The notes below the pieces were generated by a model, which searched no databases, was not told the origin of the DNA, and saw only the letters and a program-made list of their open reading frames with translations. Source: Chthoniobacterales bacterium (GTDB lineage Bacteria > Verrucomicrobiota > Verrucomicrobiia > Chthoniobacterales > UBA10450). From it: 47,168 nucleotides of DNA. Below, piece after piece: positions 19,814 through 26,753 of the stretch; positions within the stretch are counted from its first letter, which is position 1; the number at the start of each line of letters is the position of its first letter. The stretch covers positions 1 to 47,168 of the forward strand of contig JACDGM010000019.1 of NCBI GenBank assembly GCA_013815325.1, in the 5' to 3' direction. The translations under genes were made by a program, and so were the position numbers.

Positions 19814-20782
19814 TTAGTCGATCGATTCGCCTAACGATTGCTGTTTTATCGCCGCTTGCACGAACTTGCCCCAGCTTAGATTGTCACGACCGGGGACGTG
19901 CTCGCGCACTTTGCGAAGCGCCATCTCCGTCACCGCTTCCACGACCCAGTCGAAGTTAGCCTGACCGACAGAATTGACTTCGGCGTCTGGGGCGGGATTG
20001 CAAAAATCGATCGCCAGCGGCACGCCGTCGCGAATCGCAAACTCCACTGTATTCAGGTCGTAGCCGAGGCATTGATTCAGCGCGAGCACGCCTTGCTCGA
20101 CTTTTTCGAGGATGTCGCGCGGCGCCTGCCAGTCGGTCTGGTAGCGCAAGTGATAAGGATGACGCGGCTCGTAATTCATCACCCGCACGTGGCGCTGATC
20201 GATGCAGTAGCAGCGGAAGTATTTATCGAAGACGACTTCTTCCTGCAGCATCATGACGAGCTGTCCGGTCTCGCCGTATGCGCGGAAAAATTCTTCGGCG
20301 TTGTTGAGTTTGTAGACGTTTTTCCAGCCGCCACCGGCGAACGGTTTGAAGTAGGCCGGCCAGCCGACGTAGGCGAAGATCGCTTCCCAATCGAGCGGAT
20401 AAGCGAGGTTGCGGAAGGAGTCGTCGTTTGTGTCGGGCGGCGGTTGATGGGAGGGCAGGAGGACGGTCTTTGGAACGGCGACGCCGATCTTGGTGGCGAG
20501 CGCGTTGTTGAAAAATTTCTCGTCGGCGCTCCACCAAAACGGATTGTTCACCACGGCGCATCCGGTGAGCGCTTCGTTTTTCAGCCAGGCGCGATAGAAC
20601 GGCACATCCTGCGAGATGCGATCGATCACGCAATCGTATCCGGTCGGTTCGCCCTGGATGACTTTATCGATTCGCACCGGCTCGGCCATGATGCCTTGTC
20701 CCCCGGTTTTTTCATTCACACGGGCGACGAAGGCGGGTGGGAAGCTGCGCTCCTGGCCGTAAAGGATTCCGATTTTTTTCAT
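19814..20782 (-). CDS. ATP-grasp superfamily carboxylate-amine ligase-like protein
   Basis: 322 residues. An N-terminal pre-ATP-grasp part begins with KKIGILYGQERSFPPAFV. The ATP-grasp core shows GWPAYFKPFAGGGWKNVYKL (nucleotide-binding lysine and glycine-rich loop), MLQEEVVFDKYFRCYCI, and the metal-binding end AIDFCNPAPDAEVNS. This resembles RimK-type enzymes that ligate amino acids or peptides through an acyl phosphate. The substrate is unknown. Two alpha/beta-hydrolase genes lie nearby, and genomes with such ATP-grasp genes often carry hydrolases alongside, so a small peptide or ester pathway is possible (inference). It ends with an SLG codon triplet made from a GCCTAACGA word (19829). Confidence 0.75.
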   Translation of the reverse strand: MKKIGILYGQERSFPPAFVARVNEKTGGQGIMAEPVRIDKVIQGEPTGYDCVIDRISQDVPFYRAWLKNEALTGCAVVNNPFWWSADEKFFNNALATKIGVAVPKTVLLPSHQPPPDTNDDSFRNLAYPLDWEAIFAYVGWPAYFKPFAGGGWKNVYKLNNAEEFFRAYGETGQLVMMLQEEVVFDKYFRCYCIDQRHVRVMNYEPRHPYHLRYQTDWQAPRDILEKVEQGVLALNQCLGYDLNTVEFAIRDGVPLAIDFCNPAPDAEVNSVGQANFDWVVEAVTEMALRKVREHVPGRDNLSWGKFVQAAIKQQSLGESID

Positions 20783-20790
20783 AGAAGAGT

Positions 20791-20816
20791 CCGCAGATTA
20801 CGCAGATTACCGCAGA
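20791..20816. repeat. CGCAGATTA tandem repeat
   Basis: CGCAGATTA occurs twice in tandem, followed by CGCAGATGA, just upstream of the ATP-grasp gene start. The word resembles a simple intergenic repeat seen in many unrelated bacterial genomes. No function is assigned. Confidence 0.5.
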
Positions 20817-20890
20817 TGAGAAGAGCGCAAAAACGCTTCGGCGATGGGTCTTCACGCAGCGGGGAACCGGGCGGGTGACTCGCACAACGA

Positions 20891-20969
20891 TTGACTAATC
20901 CTTGGACTTACGCTTGACTAACCCTGGAACTTTGCTTGACTAATAACTTGACTTACACTGGACTAACTT
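20891..20969. repeat. Seven-unit 11-12 bp tandem array ending at the Fic start codon
   Basis: The word TTGACTAA occurs exactly at 20891, 20914 and 20936, with degenerate copies between and after. Taking the GACT (once GAACT) core, it recurs at 20893, 20905, 20916, 20927, 20938, 20950 and 20961. The spacings of 12, 11, 11, 11, 12 and 11 bases are close to one helical turn. The last unit is followed immediately by the GTG start of the Fic gene at 20970. The array lies in the divergent gap between the ATP-grasp and Fic genes. It could be a cooperative operator, or a repeat holding several -35-like TTGAC boxes. The periodicity is seen directly; the function is inference. Confidence 0.7.
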
Positions 20970-21977
20970 GTGCTGAAGTTCGAACCGCTCTTTACCATCA
21001 CTCCCGCGCTCCTCTCCGAAGTGGAGCGGGTGGCCGCCTTGCGCGAGCGCATCCTGGCGGCGGCGGTGCAAGTGCCGTGGATTCCCGCCTTGCAGAAGGA
21101 CACCCGCATCCGCAACGCTCATTCTTCGACCGCGATCGAAGGGAATCCCCTCACCCTCGAGCAAGTGCGCGCGATCGAGGAAGGCCGCGAAATTCCGGCG
21201 ACGGCGCAACGCCCACGCCGCGAAGTGGCCAACTATTTTGCTGGCCTGCGCTTTGTTGAAAAGAATGCACAGCTGCGCGCGATCGCCCATCGCGAGGTCT
21301 TTAAGTTGCACCGCATCATGGCGGGCGCAGTCATGGACCAGGGCGAGGCGGGTAAGTATCGCACCATCCGGGTGCGCGTCGGCAGCTACGTCGCGCCGCC
21401 GCCTGAGCGTGTGCAGCCGATGATGTCCGCCCTGCTCGATTGGTGGAACAAGGAAGCGGCGCGGCTCTCTCCCATCCTCAGCGCCGCGATCGTGCATCAC
21501 CAGTTTGAGATGATTCATCCCTTCGCGGACGGCAACGGGCGCACCGGGCGAATGCTCAGTCTCTGGGAGCTGTATCGGCGCGGTTTCGACGATCATCACA
21601 TTTTCTCGATCGACGAATTTTACTGGGAAGATCGGCCGCGCTATTACGGCGCGCTGGAAAAGGTGCGGCTGGAGAGTGGCAATCTCACGAGCTGGCTGGA
21701 GTACAGCGCCGAAGGGCTGCGCGGCACTCTCGAGCGGGTCTGGAGCCGGGTGCAAAAGCTGACCGCGCGCGCGGGCAGGGAAAAACTCGTCCTGCGTCCA
21801 AAGCAGGAGCAACTCCTGCATTTGCTGCGCGAGAAAAAAGCGCTCACCCCGCGTGAGTTGTGGGACGGCATCGGCGTCTCAAAACAGGGCGCGCTCGATC
21901 TGTTGCGGCCGCTGATGAAGGCCGGTCTGGTGCGCAGGATCGGGACGAGAAAGAGCGGGCGCTATGTCCTGAGGTGA
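20970..21977 (+). CDS. Fic domain protein with N-terminal inhibitory helix and C-terminal winged helix
   Basis: 335 residues from GTG 20970. The Fic active site is complete: HPFADGNGRTGR (His183 onward), so AMP transfer (AMPylation) from ATP to a hydroxyl side chain is expected. The autoinhibitory motif SxxxEG lies upstream in the same chain (Ser53, Glu57, Gly58), making it a class II Fic protein. The C-terminal 60 residues (KKALTPRELWDGIGVSKQGAL and LVRRIGTRKSGRYVL) form a winged helix-turn-helix, as in many Fic proteins that may bind DNA. It could regulate its own promoter through the phased array directly upstream (inference). The stop is one base from the convergent esterase stop. Confidence 0.93.
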   Translation: MLKFEPLFTITPALLSEVERVAALRERILAAAVQVPWIPALQKDTRIRNAHSSTAIEGNPLTLEQVRAIEEGREIPATAQRPRREVANYFAGLRFVEKNAQLRAIAHREVFKLHRIMAGAVMDQGEAGKYRTIRVRVGSYVAPPPERVQPMMSALLDWWNKEAARLSPILSAAIVHHQFEMIHPFADGNGRTGRMLSLWELYRRGFDDHHIFSIDEFYWEDRPRYYGALEKVRLESGNLTSWLEYSAEGLRGTLERVWSRVQKLTARAGREKLVLRPKQEQLLHLLREKKALTPRELWDGIGVSKQGALDLLRPLMKAGLVRRIGTRKSGRYVLR

Positions 21978-21978
21978 G

Positions 21979-22689
21979 TCAAATCGTGGAGAGATAGCAC
22001 GGCAGCATCTCGCGCCAATAATTCCAATCGTGCCCGCACCATTTGCGATCGTCGAACCAATGCCGGATCCCTTTTGCGTTTAACAGCGCGCTGATGCGCA
22101 GGCTTTCGTGCCGGGTGTTATCCCACTGGCCAGTGCCGATGATGATGCCCATGTGATTGTATTTCCACGAATCAGGCATGTTCGGCAGGTATTCGTAGGG
22201 GCTATTGAAATAAATATTTTCGTCGTGGTAGCCGCCAAAGAAATCGCTGATGTCGAACGCGCCGCTCAGGCTGATGAGAAGGCTGACGGCGTCGGGATGG
22301 CGGAAAGCAAGATTGGCTGCGTGATAGGCGCCGAGGCTCGCGCCGCAGACCGCCACGCGATGACAATGACCTTCGCGCCGCGCGAAATCGATCACGTCTT
22401 GGAGGATCACGTTTTCGTAGGCGTTATGAGTCCGCATCCGGTCGGCGGGATGGATTGCTTTGTTGTAAAAACTATCGAGGTCGATCGCGTCCGGACAGTA
22501 AATGGTGACGCGCCCGCTCTCGACGAAGGGCGCGCAAGCGTCGACCAGATGGAAGTCTTTGCACTGCCGAAAATTGCCGAATGAGGTTGGATAAAGGATG
22601 AGCGGCAAGCCACCTCCATCGCCGAAGACGAGCATCTCGAAATCGCGGCTCAAATGCGGGGTCCACCAACGAAGATAACGTTCGTTCAT
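21979..22689 (-). CDS. Alpha/beta-hydrolase fold esterase
   Basis: 236 residues. The nucleophile elbow is GASLGAYHA (Ser about 118). A conserved HADR-like region (IHPADRMRTHNAYENV) and the C-terminal catalytic-His candidate (WCGHDWNYWREMLP) match the small esterase family often annotated as putative esterase. It is cytoplasmic, with no signal peptide. It converges with the Fic gene, with one base between stops, and diverges from a second alpha/beta hydrolase 150 bases away. Substrate unknown. The neighbouring ATP-grasp ligase may make the bond this enzyme hydrolyses (inference). Confidence 0.8.
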   Translation of the reverse strand: MNERYLRWWTPHLSRDFEMLVFGDGGGLPLILYPTSFGNFRQCKDFHLVDACAPFVESGRVTIYCPDAIDLDSFYNKAIHPADRMRTHNAYENVILQDVIDFARREGHCHRVAVCGASLGAYHAANLAFRHPDAVSLLISLSGAFDISDFFGGYHDENIYFNSPYEYLPNMPDSWKYNHMGIIIGTGQWDNTRHESLRISALLNAKGIRHWFDDRKWCGHDWNYWREMLPCYLSTI

Positions 22690-22841
22690 GCGTCGCCGAA
22701 TAAAGGCGAGGGCGCGTCAGTTGGCGATGAGAAAATGCCCGCTTCGGTCACCGGCTCGACGAGTAGCAAGAAAAGGAACCGGAGCGCAACAGCCACGCCT
22801 GTTTGCCAGAACGATTCTCCTCGCCGAATACAAGCGCGCCG

Positions 22842-23699
22842 ATGGACCAGAAACACACTCTCACCGGCAACATTCGGCCGCATCCAGGATTTGCCTCGCG
22901 AATCCTGCGCAATGAGCGCGACGTGCTGGTCTATCTGCCGACGGGTTACCGACGCTCGCCGAGGCTTCGCTATCCGGTGCTCTATCTGCACGACGGCCAG
23001 AATGTCTTCGATGCCGCCACTTCCTTCGGCGGCGTGGAATGGGGCGCGGATGAATCCGCCCAACGCCTAACGAGACAACAACTGATGGAGCCGATCATGA
23101 TCGTGGCGGTCGCCAACACCGGCGACGATCGCATCCATGAATACGCCCCGACCATGGGTGTGATCGACGCGAACGCGAAGCGGAAGAAACGGAGCCGCGG
23201 GTGGCTGCGCAAGTACGGGCGATTTTTGATCGAGGAATTGAAGCCGTTCATCGACCGCGAATACCGGACGAAACCGGAAGTGGAATTCACCGGCCTGGGC
23301 GGCTCGTCGTTAGGCGGGCTCGCCACGCTCGTGCTCGGGCTCTGGTTTCCGCAGACCTTCAGCCGGCTCGCGGTGATGTCGCCCTCGATCTGGTGGGATG
23401 ATTGCGCGATCTATCGGATTCTTGATGAGGTGGAGGGAAAGCCGCAGCTCAAGATCTGGCTCGATACCGGCACGCATGAGCCGGGCTGGGAACGGGCGCA
23501 GGTGTTGCGTGACCGGTTGGTCGAGAAAGGCTGGCGGCTCTACGATGATCTGCAGTACGCCGAGATAGCGGGCGCCGATCACAGCGAGGCGGCCTGGGGC
23601 GGGCGTTTCGAAGCGGTCTTGCGATTTTTGTATCCGCCGTTGCCGCCGGCCGTGAAAGAACCACTGCGCCCGCCGCTCGTGCTCACAGCAAAATTGTAG
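22842..23699 (+). CDS. Alpha/beta-hydrolase, esterase D / enterochelin-esterase-like
   Basis: 285 residues from the ATG at 22842 (MDQKHTLTGNIRPHPGF); the frame extends 13 codons further upstream without similarity. Hallmarks are RDVLVYLPTGY, YPVLYLHDGQNVFD, the nucleophile elbow GGSSLGGL, SPSIWWDD, and a C-terminal GADHSEAAW supplying the probable catalytic His. The family includes enterochelin esterases and other acyl-ester hydrolases. No signal peptide, so a cytoplasmic location is likely. Two GCCTAACGA words lie within (23065, 23307); the second encodes SLG in the elbow itself. Confidence 0.85.
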   Translation: MDQKHTLTGNIRPHPGFASRILRNERDVLVYLPTGYRRSPRLRYPVLYLHDGQNVFDAATSFGGVEWGADESAQRLTRQQLMEPIMIVAVANTGDDRIHEYAPTMGVIDANAKRKKRSRGWLRKYGRFLIEELKPFIDREYRTKPEVEFTGLGGSSLGGLATLVLGLWFPQTFSRLAVMSPSIWWDDCAIYRILDEVEGKPQLKIWLDTGTHEPGWERAQVLRDRLVEKGWRLYDDLQYAEIAGADHSEAAWGGRFEAVLRFLYPPLPPAVKEPLRPPLVLTAKL

Positions 23700-23708
23700 A
23701 TCTATTCG

Positions 23709-24686
23709 TTAGGCGCCGTTTTTCGATTTCGGCTCGGCGAAGTTGCCGAGCTTACGGAATTTCGCGTAACGCGCTTTTAACAGCGCATCGATCGGCAGCT
23801 CGAGCGCGTGTTTGAGGTTGCGGCGCAAGGCCGTCCCCAAGTTCGCCGCGGCGAGATCGTGATCGCGATGCGCGCCGCCTTCGGGTTCCGGCACCACTTC
23901 ATCGACGACGCCGAGGCGCATGAGGTCGTCGGCCGTCAGTTTCAAAGCCTCCGCCGCTTCCGGCGCGTGCTTGCGATCTTTCCACAAAATGGCGGAGCAG
24001 GCCTCCGGGCTGATGACGGAATAATAAGCGTTCTCTAGGATGAGCACGCGATCCGCCACGCCAATCCCGAGCGCACCGCCGGAGCCGCCTTCACCGATCA
24101 CGCAGGCGATGATCGGGACGCGCAGCGTCATCATTTCGCGCAGATTCACCGCGATCGCCTCGGCGATGTGCCGCTCCTCTGAGCCGATGCCCGGAAATGC
24201 TCCTGGCGTGTCGATCAGCGCGATGACCGGCAGGTTGAATTTTTCTCCAAGCCGCATCACGCGAAGCGCCTTGCGATAACCTTCCGGATAAGCGCAGCCG
24301 AAATTGCGCTTCACGTTTTCCTTCGTGTCGCGCCCTTTCTGTTGCGCGATGACGACGCAGCGGTCGGGTCCGAGTTTGGCCAGGCCGCACGGCATCGCTT
24401 TGTCGTCGCCGAAGACGCGGTCGCCGTGTAGCTCCACCCATTCGGTGAAACAGCGCCCGAGGTAATCGAGCGCAAACGGCCGCTGCACATGACGCGCGAT
24501 CTGCACCCGCTGCCAGGCGCTCAGATGCTCGTAAATCTCGCGCCGGGTATCGCGGATCTTCAGCTCCATCGATTCCACTTCGGAGTCGAAATCAATGTCA
24601 TGTTTGTCGGAGTGCGATTTGAGGTCCTGGAGCCGGCGCTGCAATTCCAGGATCGGCTTTTCGAAATCGAGCGGGTGCGAATCCAT
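23709..24686 (-). CDS. accA: Acetyl-CoA carboxylase carboxyltransferase subunit alpha
   Basis: 325 residues, standard length. The N-terminal helical part (LDFEKPILELQRRLQDL) and the crotonase-like core (RPFALDYLGRCFTEWVELHGDR, GRDTKENVKRNFGCAYPEGYRKA in part, IDTPGAFPGIGSEERH, GEGGSGGALGIG, YSVISPEACSAILWKD) are canonical AccA. With AccD it transfers CO2 from carboxybiotin to acetyl-CoA in fatty acid synthesis. It is the last gene of a minus-strand run (DUF420, zinc ribbon, LysM protein, accA). Its TAA stop is part of a GCCTAACGA word (23706-23714). Confidence 0.96.
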   Translation of the reverse strand: MDSHPLDFEKPILELQRRLQDLKSHSDKHDIDFDSEVESMELKIRDTRREIYEHLSAWQRVQIARHVQRPFALDYLGRCFTEWVELHGDRVFGDDKAMPCGLAKLGPDRCVVIAQQKGRDTKENVKRNFGCAYPEGYRKALRVMRLGEKFNLPVIALIDTPGAFPGIGSEERHIAEAIAVNLREMMTLRVPIIACVIGEGGSGGALGIGVADRVLILENAYYSVISPEACSAILWKDRKHAPEAAEALKLTADDLMRLGVVDEVVPEPEGGAHRDHDLAAANLGTALRRNLKHALELPIDALLKARYAKFRKLGNFAEPKSKNGA

Positions 24687-24695
24687 GCTTAAGAC

Positions 24696-24774
24696 GTGAA
24701 TCGTGAATCGTTACACCGTTACCTTGTGAATTGGTCGATTAACGATTCACCGAATCTCGTTTCTCAATTCACAA
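24696..24774. repeat. Interleaved palindromes between LysM gene and accA
   Basis: Two perfect inverted repeats interleave in the short gap: GTGAATCGTTA (24703-24713) with TAACGATTCAC (24740-24750), and TTGTGAATTG (24724-24733) with CAATTCACAA (24765-24774). The last arm overlaps the TGA stop of the LysM gene. GTGAATC is also directly repeated at 24696. Alternative RNA stems before accA are possible, so this could be an attenuator-like leader (inference). Confidence 0.6.
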
Positions 24775-25603
24775 CCGTGACAGCCGTTTTCGTGTTTACA
24801 AGGCTGCTCAACTCCTCGACATCCGTCGCGCTCAAGCCGATGCCTTCTGCGGGCGGCGGCACGTCGAGCACCCGATGTGAATCGTCCGGCTCGGAGTAGA
24901 GGACGTAGCCGGACGCAGCGAGACGAATCCAGCGCGTGCTGTTGAGGAAATCCGGGCTGCCGATGCCGATTCGTTTGCCGTCTTTGAAGGCCAGGATCGC
25001 CGCGACGCGCGTGGTAATCTTGGCCGGTGCTTTGGCCGGCAGATTTTGGCGCAGGAGATGGTAGCGCTTAAAAAAAACATCGTGGTCGAGCAGATAGAGC
25101 AGCTTTGCCTCGCGCTGGATGAGGACGGAAAATACCGGATGCGAGACGAGCAGCTTGTCGCCGATGCGCAGCATGGTGCCGCTGAGATTATTCGTGCGCA
25201 TGATCAGCTCCGGCGTCGATTTTAATTTCGCGGCGATGCGCGCGAGCACGTCGCCGCTGCGCACGATGTATTCCTCTTTTTCCGGCGAGGGATAATCCGA
25301 GAGGAGGATGCTGGTGTTGACCTCCCCGAGCAGGTCCTGCGCGTCTCCGACATGCTGCCCGCTCGGATACTTTCGGATTAAAGCGGTGAGGGCGGCGCGC
25401 GCTTCCAGTAGTTTGCCTTCAGCTTTCAATTTTGCTGCGGCTTGAAATTCCGGCAGGCTAAGGTCCGGCATCGAGCGCGGGGTGGCGCCAGCCTTCAACT
25501 CCTCGCGCATCACCATCTCAGGACGTAGGAAAATCTTGTAACTAAAGAGCGCCGCGCCGCCGAAAATCACTGCTGCAAGCAGTAAAGCCAAGAGCCATTT
25601 CAT
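24764..25603 (-). CDS. LysM protein with catalytically dead L,D-transpeptidase-like domain
   Basis: 279 residues. An N-terminal membrane anchor (about 3-26) is followed by a helical repeat-like segment (50-95) and one LysM peptidoglycan-binding domain (about 111-155, EEYIVRSGDVLARIAAKL...LRIGDKLLV). The last 120 residues follow the YkuD L,D-transpeptidase pattern: VLIQREAKLLYLL, then STRWIRLAASGYVLY, then GIGLSATDVEELSSLV and a final TAVTVV. In active enzymes the last block contains the catalytic Cys in GCIRL and the preceding block an HG pair. Here these read GIGLS and YSEP, so catalysis should be lost. It probably acts as a periplasmic cell-wall binding or scaffolding protein. Confidence 0.72.
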   Translation of the reverse strand: MKWLLALLLAAVIFGGAALFSYKIFLRPEMVMREELKAGATPRSMPDLSLPEFQAAAKLKAEGKLLEARAALTALIRKYPSGQHVGDAQDLLGEVNTSILLSDYPSPEKEEYIVRSGDVLARIAAKLKSTPELIMRTNNLSGTMLRIGDKLLVSHPVFSVLIQREAKLLYLLDHDVFFKRYHLLRQNLPAKAPAKITTRVAAILAFKDGKRIGIGSPDFLNSTRWIRLAASGYVLYSEPDDSHRVLDVPPPAEGIGLSATDVEELSSLVNTKTAVTVVN

Positions 25604-25607
25604 TTCT

Positions 25608-25658
25608 TCTTCCTCTTCCGTTTACTCTCGAATCAGGGGAAGAAGATTAAGAGGAAGA
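25608..25658. repeat. Inverted repeat upstream of LysM gene
   Basis: TCTTCCTCTT (25608-25617) pairs exactly with AAGAGGAAGA (25649-25658) just upstream of the LysM start codon. A purine/pyrimidine-rich hairpin could form in the intergenic mRNA. No U-tract follows, so it is not a clear terminator. Confidence 0.45.
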
Positions 25659-25687
25659 GTCGGGGAGGCAGAGCCGCGCGCTGCCCT

Positions 25688-26131
25688 TCAACCTTCGGGC
25701 TCGGGACCGGAAAAAAAGCGGTTCCAAAAACGATAGCGCGGGCGATCGACGTCGTCCGTCCAGGTAAATTGGCAATCCTGGCAGTAAAATTCCTTCGGGA
25801 AAATCTTGAGCGCGAAAAGAATTCCGGCGAGGGCCGGCGTGAGAAATTTGCGGGTCAGCTGCGGATACTCGATCCGGGGCGAATTGCACTGCGGGCAGCG
25901 GATCGCGCCGATGTCGGGGTCAGCCGCTTCCCACTCGACCATGAGAGCCTGCGCCCGATCGAAATCCTGCTCTTCGACTTTCACTTTTACATTCGCGTGC
26001 GGCTTCGACATGAAGGCGAAAGTTTGCAAGTTCGCCTCGTTGTTGACGTCGGCCTGCACTCCCGCCGCCTTGAATTTTTCCTTGAGGCGTTTGGCCTTGG
26101 CCGGTTCGTTGTAGGTCGCGATCGTCACCAT
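25688..26131 (-). CDS. DUF2007-like domain plus zinc-ribbon protein
   Basis: 147 residues from the ATG at 26131 (MVTIATYNEPAKAKRLKEKF), preceded by a G-rich stretch; the frame runs 14 codons further upstream without similarity. The first 70 residues match the putative signal-transducing DUF2007 pattern (FKAAGVQADVNNEANLQ, VEEQDFDRAQALMVEW). A CPQC...CQDC pair (about residues 79-82 and 117-120) forms a zinc ribbon with a hydrophobic insert between the knuckles. Function unknown. It sits in a same-strand run between the DUF420 and LysM genes. Confidence 0.7.
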   Translation of the reverse strand: MVTIATYNEPAKAKRLKEKFKAAGVQADVNNEANLQTFAFMSKPHANVKVKVEEQDFDRAQALMVEWEAADPDIGAIRCPQCNSPRIEYPQLTRKFLTPALAGILFALKIFPKEFYCQDCQFTWTDDVDRPRYRFWNRFFSGPEPEG

Positions 26132-26173
26132 AAATAGCCCCCCCATTAAGGGGCACACGTGATGAAACATCAA

Positions 26174-26623
26174 CTACCGTGCGAGCGCAAGACTGGCCGG
26201 CGGGAACCACCGATATAGCATGAGGTAAACGAGCACGCCCGTGACCGAGACATAGAGCCAGATCGGCATCGTCCAGCGCGCGATGCGGCGATGTTTATCC
26301 CAGCGCCGCCGGAAGACCGGGACGAGCGTCAAGATGACCAGCGGCAGGGTAATGAAGGCGAGGAGGATGTGCGAGATGAGCATCGCAAAATAGATCGGCC
26401 TAACGATCCCTGGCGCGGTGAAGTGAGTCGATCTCTCGCCCACGTGATAGTGGTAAATGAGGTAGCTCGTGAGGAAAATCGTCGAAGAGCAGAGCGCCAC
26501 GATCATGAAAACCATGTGCCGCCGCCAATGCCCGCGCCGAATAAAAAACCAGGCTAACGAGAGAAAGACGGTGCTGATGAAATTAAGCGAGGCATTGAGC
26601 GCCGGCAGATCGGAAATGGTCAT
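26174..26623 (-). CDS. DUF420 membrane protein (CtaM-like)
   Basis: 149 residues from the ATG at 26623 (MTISDLPALNASLN). Four to five membrane helices carry the family's conserved residues: LNFISTVFL, RRGHWRRHMVFM, SYLIYHYHVG, YFAMLISHILLAFITLPLV, RWDKHRRIARWTMPIWLYVSVTGV. Members such as CtaM assist haem-copper oxidase assembly; the conserved His residues in the helices fit such a role. No oxidase genes are in the window. The frame extends 19 codons upstream, but that stretch lies in a palindromic intergenic repeat. Confidence 0.85.
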   Translation of the reverse strand: MTISDLPALNASLNFISTVFLSLAWFFIRRGHWRRHMVFMIVALCSSTIFLTSYLIYHYHVGERSTHFTAPGIVRPIYFAMLISHILLAFITLPLVILTLVPVFRRRWDKHRRIARWTMPIWLYVSVTGVLVYLMLYRWFPPASLALAR

Positions 26624-26634
26624 CGGAAGAAATC

Positions 26635-26716
26635 TAGCGAATAAGCGATTGCGTGAATTAGCGATTGGAGCTGGCGGCATTGTTAATCGTTAATTCACTC
26701 ATTCGCGAATTCGCTA
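26635..26716. repeat. Long imperfect palindrome between DUF420 gene and AsmA-like gene
   Basis: TAGCGAAT (26635-26642) pairs exactly with ATTCGCTA (26709-26716), and GTGAATTAGCGATT (26653-26666) pairs with AATCGTTAATTCAC (26685-26698) with one mismatch. Together they give an approximately 32-base imperfect stem spanning the divergent promoter region. The words are made of the same GAATT/GCGATT elements as other gaps nearby. It may be an operator or an extragenic repeat. Confidence 0.6.
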
Positions 26717-26753
26717 AATGTTGAATTCACCATTGCCGCTCGTAGGAGTCACC

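Noticed and set aside
20783..20969. Possible CRISPR array because of regular repeats
   Set aside because: Units are 9-12 bp with no spacer structure and no cas genes.
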